NCBI RefSeq assembly: GCF_021266465.1
Contig: NZ_CP089848.1
Span: 2,976,001-3,040,000 of the forward strand
Reading direction: 5' to 3'
Origin: Paralcaligenes sp. KSB-10
GTDB lineage: Bacteria > Pseudomonadota > Gammaproteobacteria > Burkholderiales > Burkholderiaceae_B
DNA length: 64,000 bases
In this document: piece by piece, positions 51,566-59,962 of the stretch
Position numbering within the stretch: position 1 is the stretch's first letter
How the letters are laid out: each line of letters begins with the position of its first letter
Program-made: the position numbers and the translations under genes
The notes under the pieces: generated by a model
Told to the model about the DNA's origin: nothing
Databases searched by the model: none
Seen by the model: only the letters and a program-made list of their open reading frames with translations

Positions 51566-52957
51566 TTATGTCAATACGCCAAAATCGGCGTCACGAAAAA
51601 TATCCCGCAGCAACATCGGGCCGTCCAGCTGTTTTATGTCGGAGAGCAGTATTCCAGCGCAGCGATCTCCAAGTACAGGCGCCACGCACGCAAGGAATTT
51701 ATCCGACAATTGCTCCGCCGACAATGGATGAGCCGCGCTGCCGAGGGCTTTGTCGCGAAACGCTTCGAAAATGGACCCGTCTCGCATCTGGATGCGGACT
51801 TCAGCCCCCTCCGGCGCGGACCGGTGCATATCCGGACTGTCCCACATCGGACCGGACATCATGGTTATGCGGGCCATGAGGGCGTGTAGCGCCTGATCCT
51901 CAAGGGTTTCATCATTAAGGAGCGAAAGCGACAATGACTGAAACAGCAGGCTGGAGGCAAGCGCGAAAGGCATGCTGAATTGCGCTTCCCGGGGGGTCCG
52001 TGGCGTATCGTACTTCAGGTTGGCGCGAACAATGGATGGAACGTCGCAAACAATACTCTGGATTTCCGAGACGCGCAGATTGTGCATTGCCACTAGCTCC
52101 AGGGCAACGTCGACCGCCGCATGCGAGGACAAACAAACAGGAATGCGTTTGATATCGACCCCAGGCGATTCCATATGCCATTTCTCGCCCAGGGCGGCGA
52201 AACCGGAATCATCGAACCGGCCCTCGTTGAACAAATTTATGAATCCGTTCCTATCGCTGAACGGATGCTCGGGCCCGCTTGCTCCTCGCGCCGCCAATTC
52301 AGCGCACACTATTCCTAGCTCGGATGCGCGACCAGCCATCAGGGCTTTGGCATCGGAGCCGAAGCAAGACTTCATGCCGCTGGCATTGACCACAGCAAGC
52401 CCGAGGGCGGCGTGGGTCCTGGCGGCATCAAGACCCAGAAGGCGGGCGGCGGCCATGCTCGACCCGATTGGGCCAAGCACACCGGTCGTCCACCACCCGC
52501 GATCATAAAGAACATTCATCGTGGCCGCGCCAACCGCATATTCACATTCCACGCCCACGATGAAAGCAGTGATTGCGTCCGCACCCATGCCATTCATCTT
52601 TTGGCCCACAGCCAACGCAGCGGGAGCCACGACAGCCGATCCGTGCACAAACCCAGCATAGCAATTGTCGTCGAAATCCAGCGCATGGGCCGCCGTGCCA
52701 TTGATAAAAGCGGCGGCTTGAGCCGAAACTTGCTGGTCTGCCCCGAATGCGGTGGACCAGCCTTGCGCGGCACCATCGAGGCAAACCGCCCGTGCAAGGC
52801 CGGCGGCACCACTGCGAGCGCCGGCAATAGCCACTCCAATAGTGTCCATCAGACAGGTATTGGCGCGCATGCGGATCCGGGTGGGCATGTCTCGCGGGCT
52901 TACCCCAGCCGCCCAATCCGCCAGGCGCCAACTGACGCGTTCGTCATGTGTGCTCAC
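51566..52957 (-). CDS. MmgE/PrpD-family protein
   Basis: A 463-residue member of the 2-methylcitrate dehydratase/aconitate decarboxylase family. It has GTAAHALDFDDNCYAGFVHGSAVVAPAALAVGQKM near residue 75-110, GPIGSSMAAARLLGLDAARTHAALGLAV near 150 and FGSDAKALMAGRASELGIVCAELAARG near 190. I start at the GTG at 52957, directly after GGAGGGAGG, instead of the longer frame. Family members dehydrate methylcitrate or decarboxylate cis-aconitate, but many act on other carboxylates. It sits inside an ABC importer operon, an unusual partner. Confidence 0.9.
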   Translation of the reverse strand: MSTHDERVSWRLADWAAGVSPRDMPTRIRMRANTCLMDTIGVAIAGARSGAAGLARAVCLDGAAQGWSTAFGADQQVSAQAAAFINGTAAHALDFDDNCYAGFVHGSAVVAPAALAVGQKMNGMGADAITAFIVGVECEYAVGAATMNVLYDRGWWTTGVLGPIGSSMAAARLLGLDAARTHAALGLAVVNASGMKSCFGSDAKALMAGRASELGIVCAELAARGASGPEHPFSDRNGFINLFNEGRFDDSGFAALGEKWHMESPGVDIKRIPVCLSSHAAVDVALELVAMHNLRVSEIQSIVCDVPSIVRANLKYDTPRTPREAQFSMPFALASSLLFQSLSLSLLNDETLEDQALHALMARITMMSGPMWDSPDMHRSAPEGAEVRIQMRDGSIFEAFRDKALGSAAHPLSAEQLSDKFLACVAPVLGDRCAGILLSDIKQLDGPMLLRDIFRDADFGVLT

Positions 52958-53041
52958 GCCAACCTCCCTCCTACAGTACCGAAACCGAGCCGGGCACCAC
53001 ACCCACGGCCAGAACCCGGCGGCTAAACCCACACGGCGATG

Positions 53042-53830
53042 TTATTCCGGCAAATTCCCGGCCGGCGCTCCGAGCCATTTCTTTGAAAGGGTATCGATAT
53101 ACCCGTCGTCCTTCGCCTGCTTAATGATCTGATTCACCTTAGCCAACAGCTCAGGCTCCCCCTTGTGCACCCCCACGTAGCACGGGGCATTGGCAAGCAC
53201 AATTTTTAGTTCCAGATCCAGTTTTGGATTTCTGTGCTTGATGGCTGCGGCAACCGAGGTTCCACTCGCGAACATTTCGGTCTGGCCCGACAGGAACGCC
53301 GCCAACGTGGCATTGTTGTCCTCGAAACGCTTGACGACCGCTTTAGGGGCGAACTTCTGCAACTCCACGTCCTGCATCGAACCACGCGTCACGCTGATCA
53401 CCTTGCCGGACAGATCGCTATATTGTTTGACCTGAGGCGCTTTATGGCCAAAGATTGCATCGAAAAACGGTGAATACGCAATACTGAAATCAATCATTTT
53501 TTCGCGCTCCGGTGTCTTGCCCAACGAAGAAATCGTCAGATCGGACTTTTTCGTCTGCAGGTAGGCAATGCGATTGGGCGCGGTAACCGGAATCAACTTA
53601 AGCTGTACGCCCAGCTTCTTGGCGATGAGCTTGGCCATGTCTATGTCCATGCCCTTGGGCTCCATGTCCGAGTCGACGAACCCAAATGGAGGGTAATCGG
53701 TGGGGACGGCGACCCGAATCGTTTTGCTGGCCACGATGTTCGCGAGAGCATCGCCGGCGGCGGCTGGAGCAGCGTTCAGTAAAACCATGGCGCCAACAAT
53801 AATTGCAGGCAAATAAGTTTTGAGTTTCAT
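53042..53830 (-). CDS. Family 3 (polar amino acid) periplasmic solute-binding protein
   Basis: A 262-residue receptor with signal peptide MKLKTYLPAIIVGAMVLLNAAPAAAG. The mature protein has TIRVAVPTDYPPFGFVDSDMEPKGMDIDMAKLIAKKLGVQLKLIPV, a canonical family 3 start, then KSDLTISSLGKTPEREKMIDFSIAYSPFF. The start at 53830 is chosen because the signal peptide begins there. It provides ligand to the permeases at 50201-51528. The ligand may be an amino-acid-like or guanidino compound, judged from neighbouring enzymes. Confidence 0.94.
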   Translation of the reverse strand: MKLKTYLPAIIVGAMVLLNAAPAAAGDALANIVASKTIRVAVPTDYPPFGFVDSDMEPKGMDIDMAKLIAKKLGVQLKLIPVTAPNRIAYLQTKKSDLTISSLGKTPEREKMIDFSIAYSPFFDAIFGHKAPQVKQYSDLSGKVISVTRGSMQDVELQKFAPKAVVKRFEDNNATLAAFLSGQTEMFASGTSVAAAIKHRNPKLDLELKIVLANAPCYVGVHKGEPELLAKVNQIIKQAKDDGYIDTLSKKWLGAPAGNLPE

Positions 53831-53934
53831 TTTCGTGACCCTTTCAGAAACACTTACCACACAAGGAAGATTACGTTCTACTGCCGGCGGACAGGCCGCA
53901 TGACTCCATTCCATATGGAATATTCGCTAAAATT

Positions 53935-54348
53935 TCAGTCCGGAATAACCGCGGTCGCATCGACCTCGACCAGATATTCCGTGCGGGCGAATGCCGTTAC
54001 CACGATCCCGGTCGAAACCGGGAAAACCCCTTTCAACCAGCGGCCTACGACGCGATACACATCCTCGCGATAGCGCGGGTCGGAAATATATATAGTCAGT
54101 TTGCATATATGATCGAGCTTGCTGCCCGCTTCCTTGAGCAGCATGTCGATATTTTTCATCGCTTGTTCAGTCTGACCCGCCGCGTCCCCCACGCATACGC
54201 ACTCGGACGTATCCAGGTCCTGTCCTATTTGCCCACGAAGATAAACGGTTGCCCCGCGCGCGACCACGGCTTGGGACAAATCGTTATCGATCTGTTGCTC
54301 GGGGTATGTGTCACGGGTGTTGAATTTTCGGATGCGTGTATGAGCCAT
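53935..54348 (-). CDS. RidA-family (YjgF/YER057c/UK114) protein
   Basis: A 137-residue RidA fold protein. It has ATVYLRGQIGQDLDTSECVCVGDAAGQTEQAMKNIDMLLKEAGSKLDHICKLTIYISDPRYREDV and the terminal block RTEYLVEVDATAVIP, where the family Arg that binds carboxylates is expected. RidA proteins hydrolyse reactive enamine/imine intermediates of amino acid breakdown, and some family members in catabolic operons hydrolyse specific substrates. It is 85 bases downstream of the ureohydrolase gene. Confidence 0.92.
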   Translation of the reverse strand: MAHTRIRKFNTRDTYPEQQIDNDLSQAVVARGATVYLRGQIGQDLDTSECVCVGDAAGQTEQAMKNIDMLLKEAGSKLDHICKLTIYISDPRYREDVYRVVGRWLKGVFPVSTGIVVTAFARTEYLVEVDATAVIPD

Positions 54349-54432
54349 GATGAAATAACCTATTTTCTGTCGGTCTAAAATTCAAAAATTGGATGGGGGC
54401 CGGGATAATGTTCCGGCATAACGACCCGCGTG

Positions 54433-55398
54433 CTACTTCTTATCGAAATAGCCCGCGCGGATAGTGCTGCCGATCAGGTTGACGATCAATCTTCCCGCAG
54501 TGACGCAGGTCAGTTTGGTCGGGGTGTCCTTGGCCGGTTGAATTTCGACAATGTCCATGCCCACCACACGGCCTTTCTTCACAAGGCCATGGATCAGCTT
54601 GCGCGCCTGAACAAAGGTCACTCCGCCAGGCGCGGGACCGTCGACGGCCGGCATGACGGTCGCATCCATCCCGTCGGCATCAATCGTCAAATAGTAGTTG
54701 CCGCCGTCGGGAATGCGCTTCAACACCGCATCCATGCCTATATCGTGCAACTCGTACGCCGTGATCAAATCGGCGCCATACCGCAGGGCATCCTCATAAT
54801 CGGCCGGCCGGCCGCTACCTTGCGCACGCAGGCCGATCTGGACTATATGCTTGACGAAAGGCAGTTCGGACGCGCGGCGCAATGGGCTCGACAACCCATC
54901 GCGCACGCCATTGACCTCGTCACGCCAATCGAGATGGGCGTCCACGTGGACCACGGTCACGGGGCCTACTTCGTCGAAAGCACGCAGCACCGGATTGGTG
55001 ATGCCATGATCGCCCCCAAGCACAATGGGCAATCCCCCTCCCTTCAATATCTGCCGCACTGCGAGTTCCGCCCGTCGATAGTGATCGCCCGGTTTTCCCA
55101 GCACCGGCAGCACGTCCCCGCAGTCGACAAAGCGGATATCGGAACGCCCCTGAAGAAGAGGCCCGTCGATATCGAAATCGTAATGACTGGGATCCCGTAC
55201 CAGGCGGTCGGTCACATCGCGGATGGCTTGAGGCGCGCGCGATTGGTCATTGGTGAATGCGCGAGGCCCATAAGCGGCGCCGAATGGCATGCCCAGTACA
55301 GCAATGTCCGCGACAAGATTCTCCAGGTCCGTAACCAGATCGGAATACAGCAGCGTTTTGTAGCCGCCAGTGTGGGGTGAAACAGTGAGCGCTTCCAT
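54433..55398 (-). CDS. Ureohydrolase (agmatinase/arginase family)
   Basis: A 321-residue binuclear manganese hydrolase. The metal ligands are visible in GGDHGITNPVL near residue 124, VHVDAHLDWRD near 145-152 and DADGMDATVMPA near 240-246. Family members split agmatine, arginine, guanidinobutyrate, guanidinopropionate or similar guanidino compounds to urea and an amine. Start 55398 is after GAGAGG; the longer frame is not family-like. As the first gene of the operon it suggests that the imported compound has a guanidino group. Confidence 0.9.
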   Translation of the reverse strand: MEALTVSPHTGGYKTLLYSDLVTDLENLVADIAVLGMPFGAAYGPRAFTNDQSRAPQAIRDVTDRLVRDPSHYDFDIDGPLLQGRSDIRFVDCGDVLPVLGKPGDHYRRAELAVRQILKGGGLPIVLGGDHGITNPVLRAFDEVGPVTVVHVDAHLDWRDEVNGVRDGLSSPLRRASELPFVKHIVQIGLRAQGSGRPADYEDALRYGADLITAYELHDIGMDAVLKRIPDGGNYYLTIDADGMDATVMPAVDGPAPGGVTFVQARKLIHGLVKKGRVVGMDIVEIQPAKDTPTKLTCVTAGRLIVNLIGSTIRAGYFDKK

Positions 55399-55467
55399 GA
55401 AAAATGACCTCTCGAACGAATGGTTGGAAAATCTTCCGCGGGATGTTGACACCAGTCGGCCCACGTT

Positions 55468-55493
55468 GGATGGTCTGATTCTACGAACCATCC
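55468..55493. promoter_or_regulatory. Inverted repeat between ureohydrolase and LysR
   Basis: GGATGGT (55468-55474) and ACCATCC (55487-55493) form perfect 7-base arms 12 bases apart, midway in the 161-base divergent region. It fits a LysR activation or repression site controlling both the LysR gene and the ureohydrolase-led operon. Confidence 0.5.
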
Positions 55494-55559
55494 TAGGGAA
55501 TACAAAATGATTCTTTTGCTGATATAGTCTTAATATTTGAAACCTTTTAAGCTTCGAAA

Positions 55560-56456
55560 ATGCTCAAGCTCGATTTCGATGAACGGGATTTACGCTCGCT
55601 GCGTGTGTTTTGCCATGTGGCAGAAGCCGGAGGTTTCGCCGCCGCTGAAAAGCGGCTGTCCATGTCGAAGGCATCCATCAGCCGGCACATCCGGCAAGTG
55701 GAGGATCGCCTGGGCGTGGTCCTGTGCGAGCGGGGGCCAAGCGGATTCAAGCTGACATCAGAAGGTGTGGTCGCCCTGAACTTAACGCTGAACGCCTTGC
55801 AGGCGCTGGAGCGGATTCGCCCCGAGATAGATGCAGCCCACGGAATCCTGTCGGGCCCGCTGACGATCGGAATCGGTGAACATATGCTTACCCATCCTCA
55901 ATGCAGATTGCCGGAAGCGCTGGCGGTGCTCAAGCAGCGGGCGCCCGATGTGCGGCCGGAAATCATCGTGGCGCCGTTCACCGACCTGGACCGCGCGCTG
56001 CGTGAACAGCGCGTCGATATCGCGATTCGCGGAAAGTATCATGAAAACGGGGAGTTCAGTTATCTCCCGCTGTACATCGAGGTTCACCAGGTATATGTGT
56101 CGGAGCGGCTCGACAACAAAAAGAAATTTCAGGATCTTCCGCTGGTGTACCGCTCGCATCCCTACGTGGAACAGGCCCTGCGCACCGGCCGCTATATCAA
56201 GGGCCCGCACGCGGGTGGACTCGACGCCATCGGTGCCTTGATCGCCACGGGATACTATCAGGGCATTCTGCCCACCCACTACGGTCAGATTCTGGAGAAG
56301 CGATTCGTCCTGAAAACACCGCCCCGCAGTCCCTCATTTCAGCACGTCGCGTGCGCCGTCACCCTGGTATCACGCCCGTTGAGCCATCGCGTCAAACTCT
56401 TCCTGAACATCCTTGACGAATTGCACGCTTTCGACAATCAGTCAACCAATGCCTGA
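55560..56456 (+). CDS. LysR-family transcriptional regulator
   Basis: A 298-residue regulator with HTH at residues 8-68 (LRSLRVFCHVAEAGGFAAAEKRLSMSKASISRHIRQVEDRLGVVLCERGPSGF) and an effector domain from about 95 (GPLTIGIGEHMLTHPQC). It is divergent from the ureohydrolase-led ABC operon and is its likely regulator. Its 3' end overlaps the end of a decayed molybdopterin oxidoreductase on the opposite strand. Confidence 0.92.
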   Translation: MLKLDFDERDLRSLRVFCHVAEAGGFAAAEKRLSMSKASISRHIRQVEDRLGVVLCERGPSGFKLTSEGVVALNLTLNALQALERIRPEIDAAHGILSGPLTIGIGEHMLTHPQCRLPEALAVLKQRAPDVRPEIIVAPFTDLDRALREQRVDIAIRGKYHENGEFSYLPLYIEVHQVYVSERLDNKKKFQDLPLVYRSHPYVEQALRTGRYIKGPHAGGLDAIGALIATGYYQGILPTHYGQILEKRFVLKTPPRSPSFQHVACAVTLVSRPLSHRVKLFLNILDELHAFDNQSTNA

Positions 56457-57216
56457 TGGCTCGTGATTAACGGTGCCATCCAGCTCGCGTTCGGTGATGA
56501 GCAAAAACGGAAACGCTTCGGAGGTCTGGTTGAGATGTCGGCGCCAGTGCGCCGGTCGCAGGAAGGCTTTTCCCTTGGGATCGTTACGCTCGTAGTCGAC
56601 ACGCGTGGTCGTCTTGCCGGTCAGGAAATCCACGCCCCAGGTTTCGCAATCATCGACGCTCGTCCCGAACTTCAGGTCTTCGTACAGGCGCTCGCAGCCG
56701 GAAAATAGATATCCGCCAGCTCCACCGTTTCGGATTGGCCATCAGGCCGGTGGCGGACGTGGCCGTACACAAACGGGTGTTGCCATCGAGGTTGGCTGAG
56801 CGCAGCCCACCGCGCCAAAACTTGCCAAGTGTGTAGAACTCTTCGATTGTGAGTTGGCCGGAGTTATAACAGGCCAGGTTCTGGCGGCCTTGTTGCCAGG
56901 CGTCACGAAATTTCTCGATGAAGAAATCCATGGCTTCAGGCCAGCTTACCGGCTCCAGCGACGCGCCCTTGCGGCGGCGAACCATGGGCGTTGTGCCGCG
57001 GCGTTTGCTACGGTTGGCCACCCAGGCATGTTCGCCCTTGGGGCCGAGATGACCGAAATTGACCGGATGGGTAGCGTTGCCGCGTACGCCAACGATCTCG
57101 CCATCCTTTACTGCGATATCGAGACCGCAGCCGTTGGAGCACAGAATACAGGCTGAATGCACCCAAGCGTCGGGCTCATCCTGGATACCGAGGTTGATGT
57201 CGATCCTGGGCTGCAT
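56450..57216 (-). pseudogene. Decayed molybdopterin oxidoreductase with internal deletion
   Basis: The N-terminal 155 or so residues (from MQPRIDINLG at 57216, preceded by GGGAGG) hold a 4Fe-4S motif CILCSNGC and CxxxxxGP-type following sequence (HLGPKGEHAWVANRSKRRG). Near 56740 the frame breaks; the other frames continue with VELADIYFPA, then CERLYEDLKFGTSVDDCETWG and VDFLTGKTTTRVDYERNDPKGKAFLRPAHWRRH, which belong to the C-terminal part. Most of the catalytic subunit (about 500 residues) is missing, with at least two frame changes. It cannot work. Confidence 0.8.
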
Positions 57217-57804
57217 ATGTTCCTCCCTTGGCGGCACATAAAAAAGCAGACACGCGCGGAGGCCGTCTCATCCACGAAGCCGACTTTGGCAATTGTAGAC
57301 AGAAAATATAGTTCTATCCTAAAAATGACATAACCCCTTGATTTTCGGCACTGGATAGGTCGTGATGAATACTATTGTTCTATCCTGGCCGGAATGGACG
57401 CCCATATTGCTCAGAAAATATAGTTCTATCCTACGCAAATTTGAGCCCGAACCGCCTTCCGAGTAACATCTTCCGGCTACCGCCTTTACGTTAAATCCAT
57501 TGGGGGCTCTTACCTATACCTTGCACTGAACCTTAAATTTAATCGATAGCAAGCCCCTTTCGTATACAGGAAATATCAAGTAGGTAGCAGCCTGCCAAAT
57601 AGAGACACTATCGGGAATTATGCACTCGCCCCAGCTAGATCACTAGGTATTTGCATGCCATGATCGACTGGCCCCCTATATCGGAACCTACCCAGGCGAT
57701 AGGGTGTACGAGCAGTTCGAGCAGATCAGGGCGTTGCCGTCGAGTGGCGCAGATTGTGGCGTTGACGCGCCCAAAGAGAAAAATCCAGTTTGTGTTTCGG
57801 GAGC
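57217..57804. other. Intergenic region with short repeats, 590 bases
   Basis: It lies between the broken molybdopterin gene (minus strand) and IclR (end at 57805). It contains a set of repeats at 57300-57433 described separately. The remainder, including 57640-57800, has no complete gene; one stretch (RVYEQFEQIRALPSSGADCGV) is weakly protein-like but unassignable. No terminator is evident. Confidence 0.5.
57300..57433 (+). repeat. Short direct repeats, core GTTCTATCCT, three copies
   Basis: Copies 57300-57321 and 57412-57433 are identical over 22 bases (CAGAAAATATAG followed by the core GTTCTATCCT). A third copy at 57375-57386 keeps only TTGTTCTATCCT. Core starts are at 57311, 57377 and 57423, so the spacing is 66 and 46 bases. 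They sit 85-220 bases upstream of the decayed molybdopterin oxidoreductase start. The irregular spacing excludes CRISPR; operator sites for a regulator of that gene are the simplest reading. Confidence 0.75.
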
Positions 57805-58560
57805 TTATCGACTGAAAGACCGGGATGCCTTAGTGCCTTGATGCAAACCCATCATTGCCCGTGACAGACGGCTTGCGGTGGAGAGGATGGTTTCTTTATG
57901 CTGGTTCAGGACTTCCTCGGTCAACCTTGATAGAGGGCCCGATATGCAAATTGCACCTAGCAGCACCCAATTCGTGCTATATACGGGCGCCGAAATGCTG
58001 GACACTTGCGGATCTCGTTCACCCAACGACAGCATGTAACCGGCTCGCCGTATCGACTCATACGGTTCGCCGGCCTCACCAGAAAACGCCAGGATCACCC
58101 TACCGGGGCTCCCAAGCTCCAACGGCAGCCCTGCCCCAGCCCGGACATGATGGCGAATGGATTGCGGGCCCTCCACGCGCGCCACACAAATCCGTTGGCC
58201 TCCTTCCCTCACATAAAAGGCGACACTTTCTCCAGTAGTGATAGAAAGTTCACGCAGCACAGGTTCTACCAGGTCATGCACACTGAATGTTGCCTGATAA
58301 CAAGCACCCAGCCAGCCCGCCGCATGCGCCAGCCGCCATGTGCCGTCAGCTCGTTGAGAAAGGTAGCCGTCCATTGCCAGCGTTCTTGCCAGGCGTAGCG
58401 CGGTGGAGGGGTGCTGTTCGGTGCGGCGGCTCAATTCTGCCAACGACAGATGCGCATCCTCCATGCCAAAGGCTTGGAGGATGCGCATCGCTTTGCGTAC
58501 AGCCTCTACCCCACCTTGTTGCTCAGGATTGGTGCCGCTGCTTTTTTTTTGATTTTTCAT
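57805..58560 (-). CDS. IclR-family transcriptional regulator
   Basis: A 251-residue regulator. HTH at about 15-75 (GGVEAVRKAMRILQAFGMEDAHLSLAELSRRTEQHPSTALRLARTLAMDGYLSQR), ligand domain after (SVHDLVEPVLRELSITTGESVAFYVREGGQRICVARVEGPQSIRHHVRAG). It is clearly paralogous to the IclR at 61314. It is divergent from the Bug gene at 58705, with an inverted repeat between them, and likely controls it. Confidence 0.92.
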   Translation of the reverse strand: MKNQKKSSGTNPEQQGGVEAVRKAMRILQAFGMEDAHLSLAELSRRTEQHPSTALRLARTLAMDGYLSQRADGTWRLAHAAGWLGACYQATFSVHDLVEPVLRELSITTGESVAFYVREGGQRICVARVEGPQSIRHHVRAGAGLPLELGSPGRVILAFSGEAGEPYESIRRAGYMLSLGERDPQVSSISAPVYSTNWVLLGAICISGPLSRLTEEVLNQHKETILSTASRLSRAMMGLHQGTKASRSFSR

Positions 58561-58567
58561 TGATTGG

Positions 58568-58600
58568 AATACATGTCGCAGTACGAGATGACATTGTATT
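58568..58600. promoter_or_regulatory. Imperfect inverted repeat between IclR and Bug
   Basis: AATACATGTC (58568-58577) and GACATTGTATT (58590-58600) are complementary apart from one inserted base. It starts eight bases upstream of the IclR start and about 105 upstream of the Bug start. It is a candidate IclR operator but does not share the N5-spaced form seen at 7215, 61284 and 62228. Confidence 0.35.
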
Positions 58601-58704
58601 AGATGAAATTCGAATAGACAATGCGGGTGCTCGAATCAAGCAACAAGGAGAGCAAACCAAATCATCTCGGTCAGCACGACGCAATACCAGCCAGGAGACA
58701 ATGC

Positions 58705-59709
58705 ATGAAACAAGTCACTTCTATTTTGAAGAACGCAAGCATCAAGTTTTTTTCACTCGCGTGTGCAACAGCATTTTGTTTGGGAATCCAAATAGCTCAC
58801 GCTCATGACGTTTGGCCTTCCAGAGCTGTACGTATTGTCGTGCCCTATGCGCCCGGAGGCGCGGTTGACGTTGCAACACGGAAAATCGCACAAAAGCTGA
58901 CTGAGCAGACGGGGCAAAGCTTTGTTGTGGAAAATAAGCCAGGCGCAACCGGAACCATCGGAGTCAGTCAAGTGGCTCATGCGGCGGCCGATGGCTATAC
59001 ATTGGTTGCGAACGACACTACCTACTCGCTACTGCCGTTCGTATTCAAGAAGCTGCCTTTTGATCACGATCACGACCTCGAGCCCGTAGCGGCCTTTCTG
59101 TTTGCCCCAATGGTTCTGGTGACAAATGCCGATGGGAAATATAAAACGTTGCAGGATCTGCTTGCCGCCGCCAAAAATAAGCCTGGCACTGTTACCTACG
59201 GGTCAGGTGGACTAGGCACCACACCATATTTCGCAGCGGAGGCGCTTGGTATTGCGGCTGACGTGAAATTCATGCATGTGCCTTTCAAAGGGGCCGCGGA
59301 AGCTACCAAGGCTATCTTGAGCCATATTATCGACTTCCAGTTCGCATCCACTTCCGGCGTTATGGGTAATATCCGCAGCGGCAAACTGCTTCCTTTGGCT
59401 ATCAGCGGCAGCAAGCGCAGCAGCGCACTGTCAAAAGTTCCTACTTTTTCCGAAGCCAGCGTCAAAAATTTCCAAGGGGTGGTCAATTGGACAGGGTTAT
59501 GGGCGCCGCGAGGCACGCCCCCTGCCGTGATCGAGCGGTTGCAAAAGGAAATTTCGACGGCCATTGCTGCCCCGGATATGAAGTCATTCGCCGACAATAT
59601 GGGTATCGAGGCACGTTATCTCGACGCGAACGCATTCAAGAAAATGCTTTCGGAAACCAGTGTTATGTGGGGTAATGTGGCATCGAAGATCAATTTCCAG
59701 AAACACTGA
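58705..59709 (+). CDS. Bug/TctC-family periplasmic solute-binding protein
   Basis: A 334-residue receptor with signal peptide (MKQVTSILKNASIKFFSLACATAFCLGIQIAHA). Family blocks: RAVRIVVPYAPGGAVDVATRKIA, FVVENKPGATGTIGVSQVAHAAADGYTL and FMHVPFKGAAEATKAILSHIIDFQF. AGGAGACAATGC precedes ATG 58705; an in-frame longer start at 58621 is not supported. It is divergent from IclR. It is followed by about 250 bases without a gene and then a convergent FMN hydroxyacid dehydrogenase. Confidence 0.93.
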   Translation: MKQVTSILKNASIKFFSLACATAFCLGIQIAHAHDVWPSRAVRIVVPYAPGGAVDVATRKIAQKLTEQTGQSFVVENKPGATGTIGVSQVAHAAADGYTLVANDTTYSLLPFVFKKLPFDHDHDLEPVAAFLFAPMVLVTNADGKYKTLQDLLAAAKNKPGTVTYGSGGLGTTPYFAAEALGIAADVKFMHVPFKGAAEATKAILSHIIDFQFASTSGVMGNIRSGKLLPLAISGSKRSSALSKVPTFSEASVKNFQGVVNWTGLWAPRGTPPAVIERLQKEISTAIAAPDMKSFADNMGIEARYLDANAFKKMLSETSVMWGNVASKINFQKH

Positions 59710-59962
59710 AATAATCCTATCCGGAAACATTATCGGCATGGGTTTTTTCATGGTGCCGAAAAACATAGCCCGTTGTCGGAGCACGGGCTTGTTCTGGCGC
59801 AGCAATTCGGGCAAGCGCAGCGTCGCCGGCGACGTATGAGCCGCTACGCGTGATGATGCCCATACACCGCGTCCAAGACGCCCAGCGCAGCCTCGATATG
59901 CAAGCGGTTCGTGTCCCATCGAGATCGCCGACAAGGCCATGCAAACACACGACGCAATCCGG

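Noticed and set aside
57300-57433. CRISPR-like repeats
   Set aside because: Only two full copies, one partial, unequal spacing and no cas gene.
59710-59962. Possible terminator (TCGGCA ... TGCCGA around a T-run) after the Bug gene at 58705
   Set aside because: The T-run is in the loop, not after the stem, and the stem is only six bases; no confident terminator.
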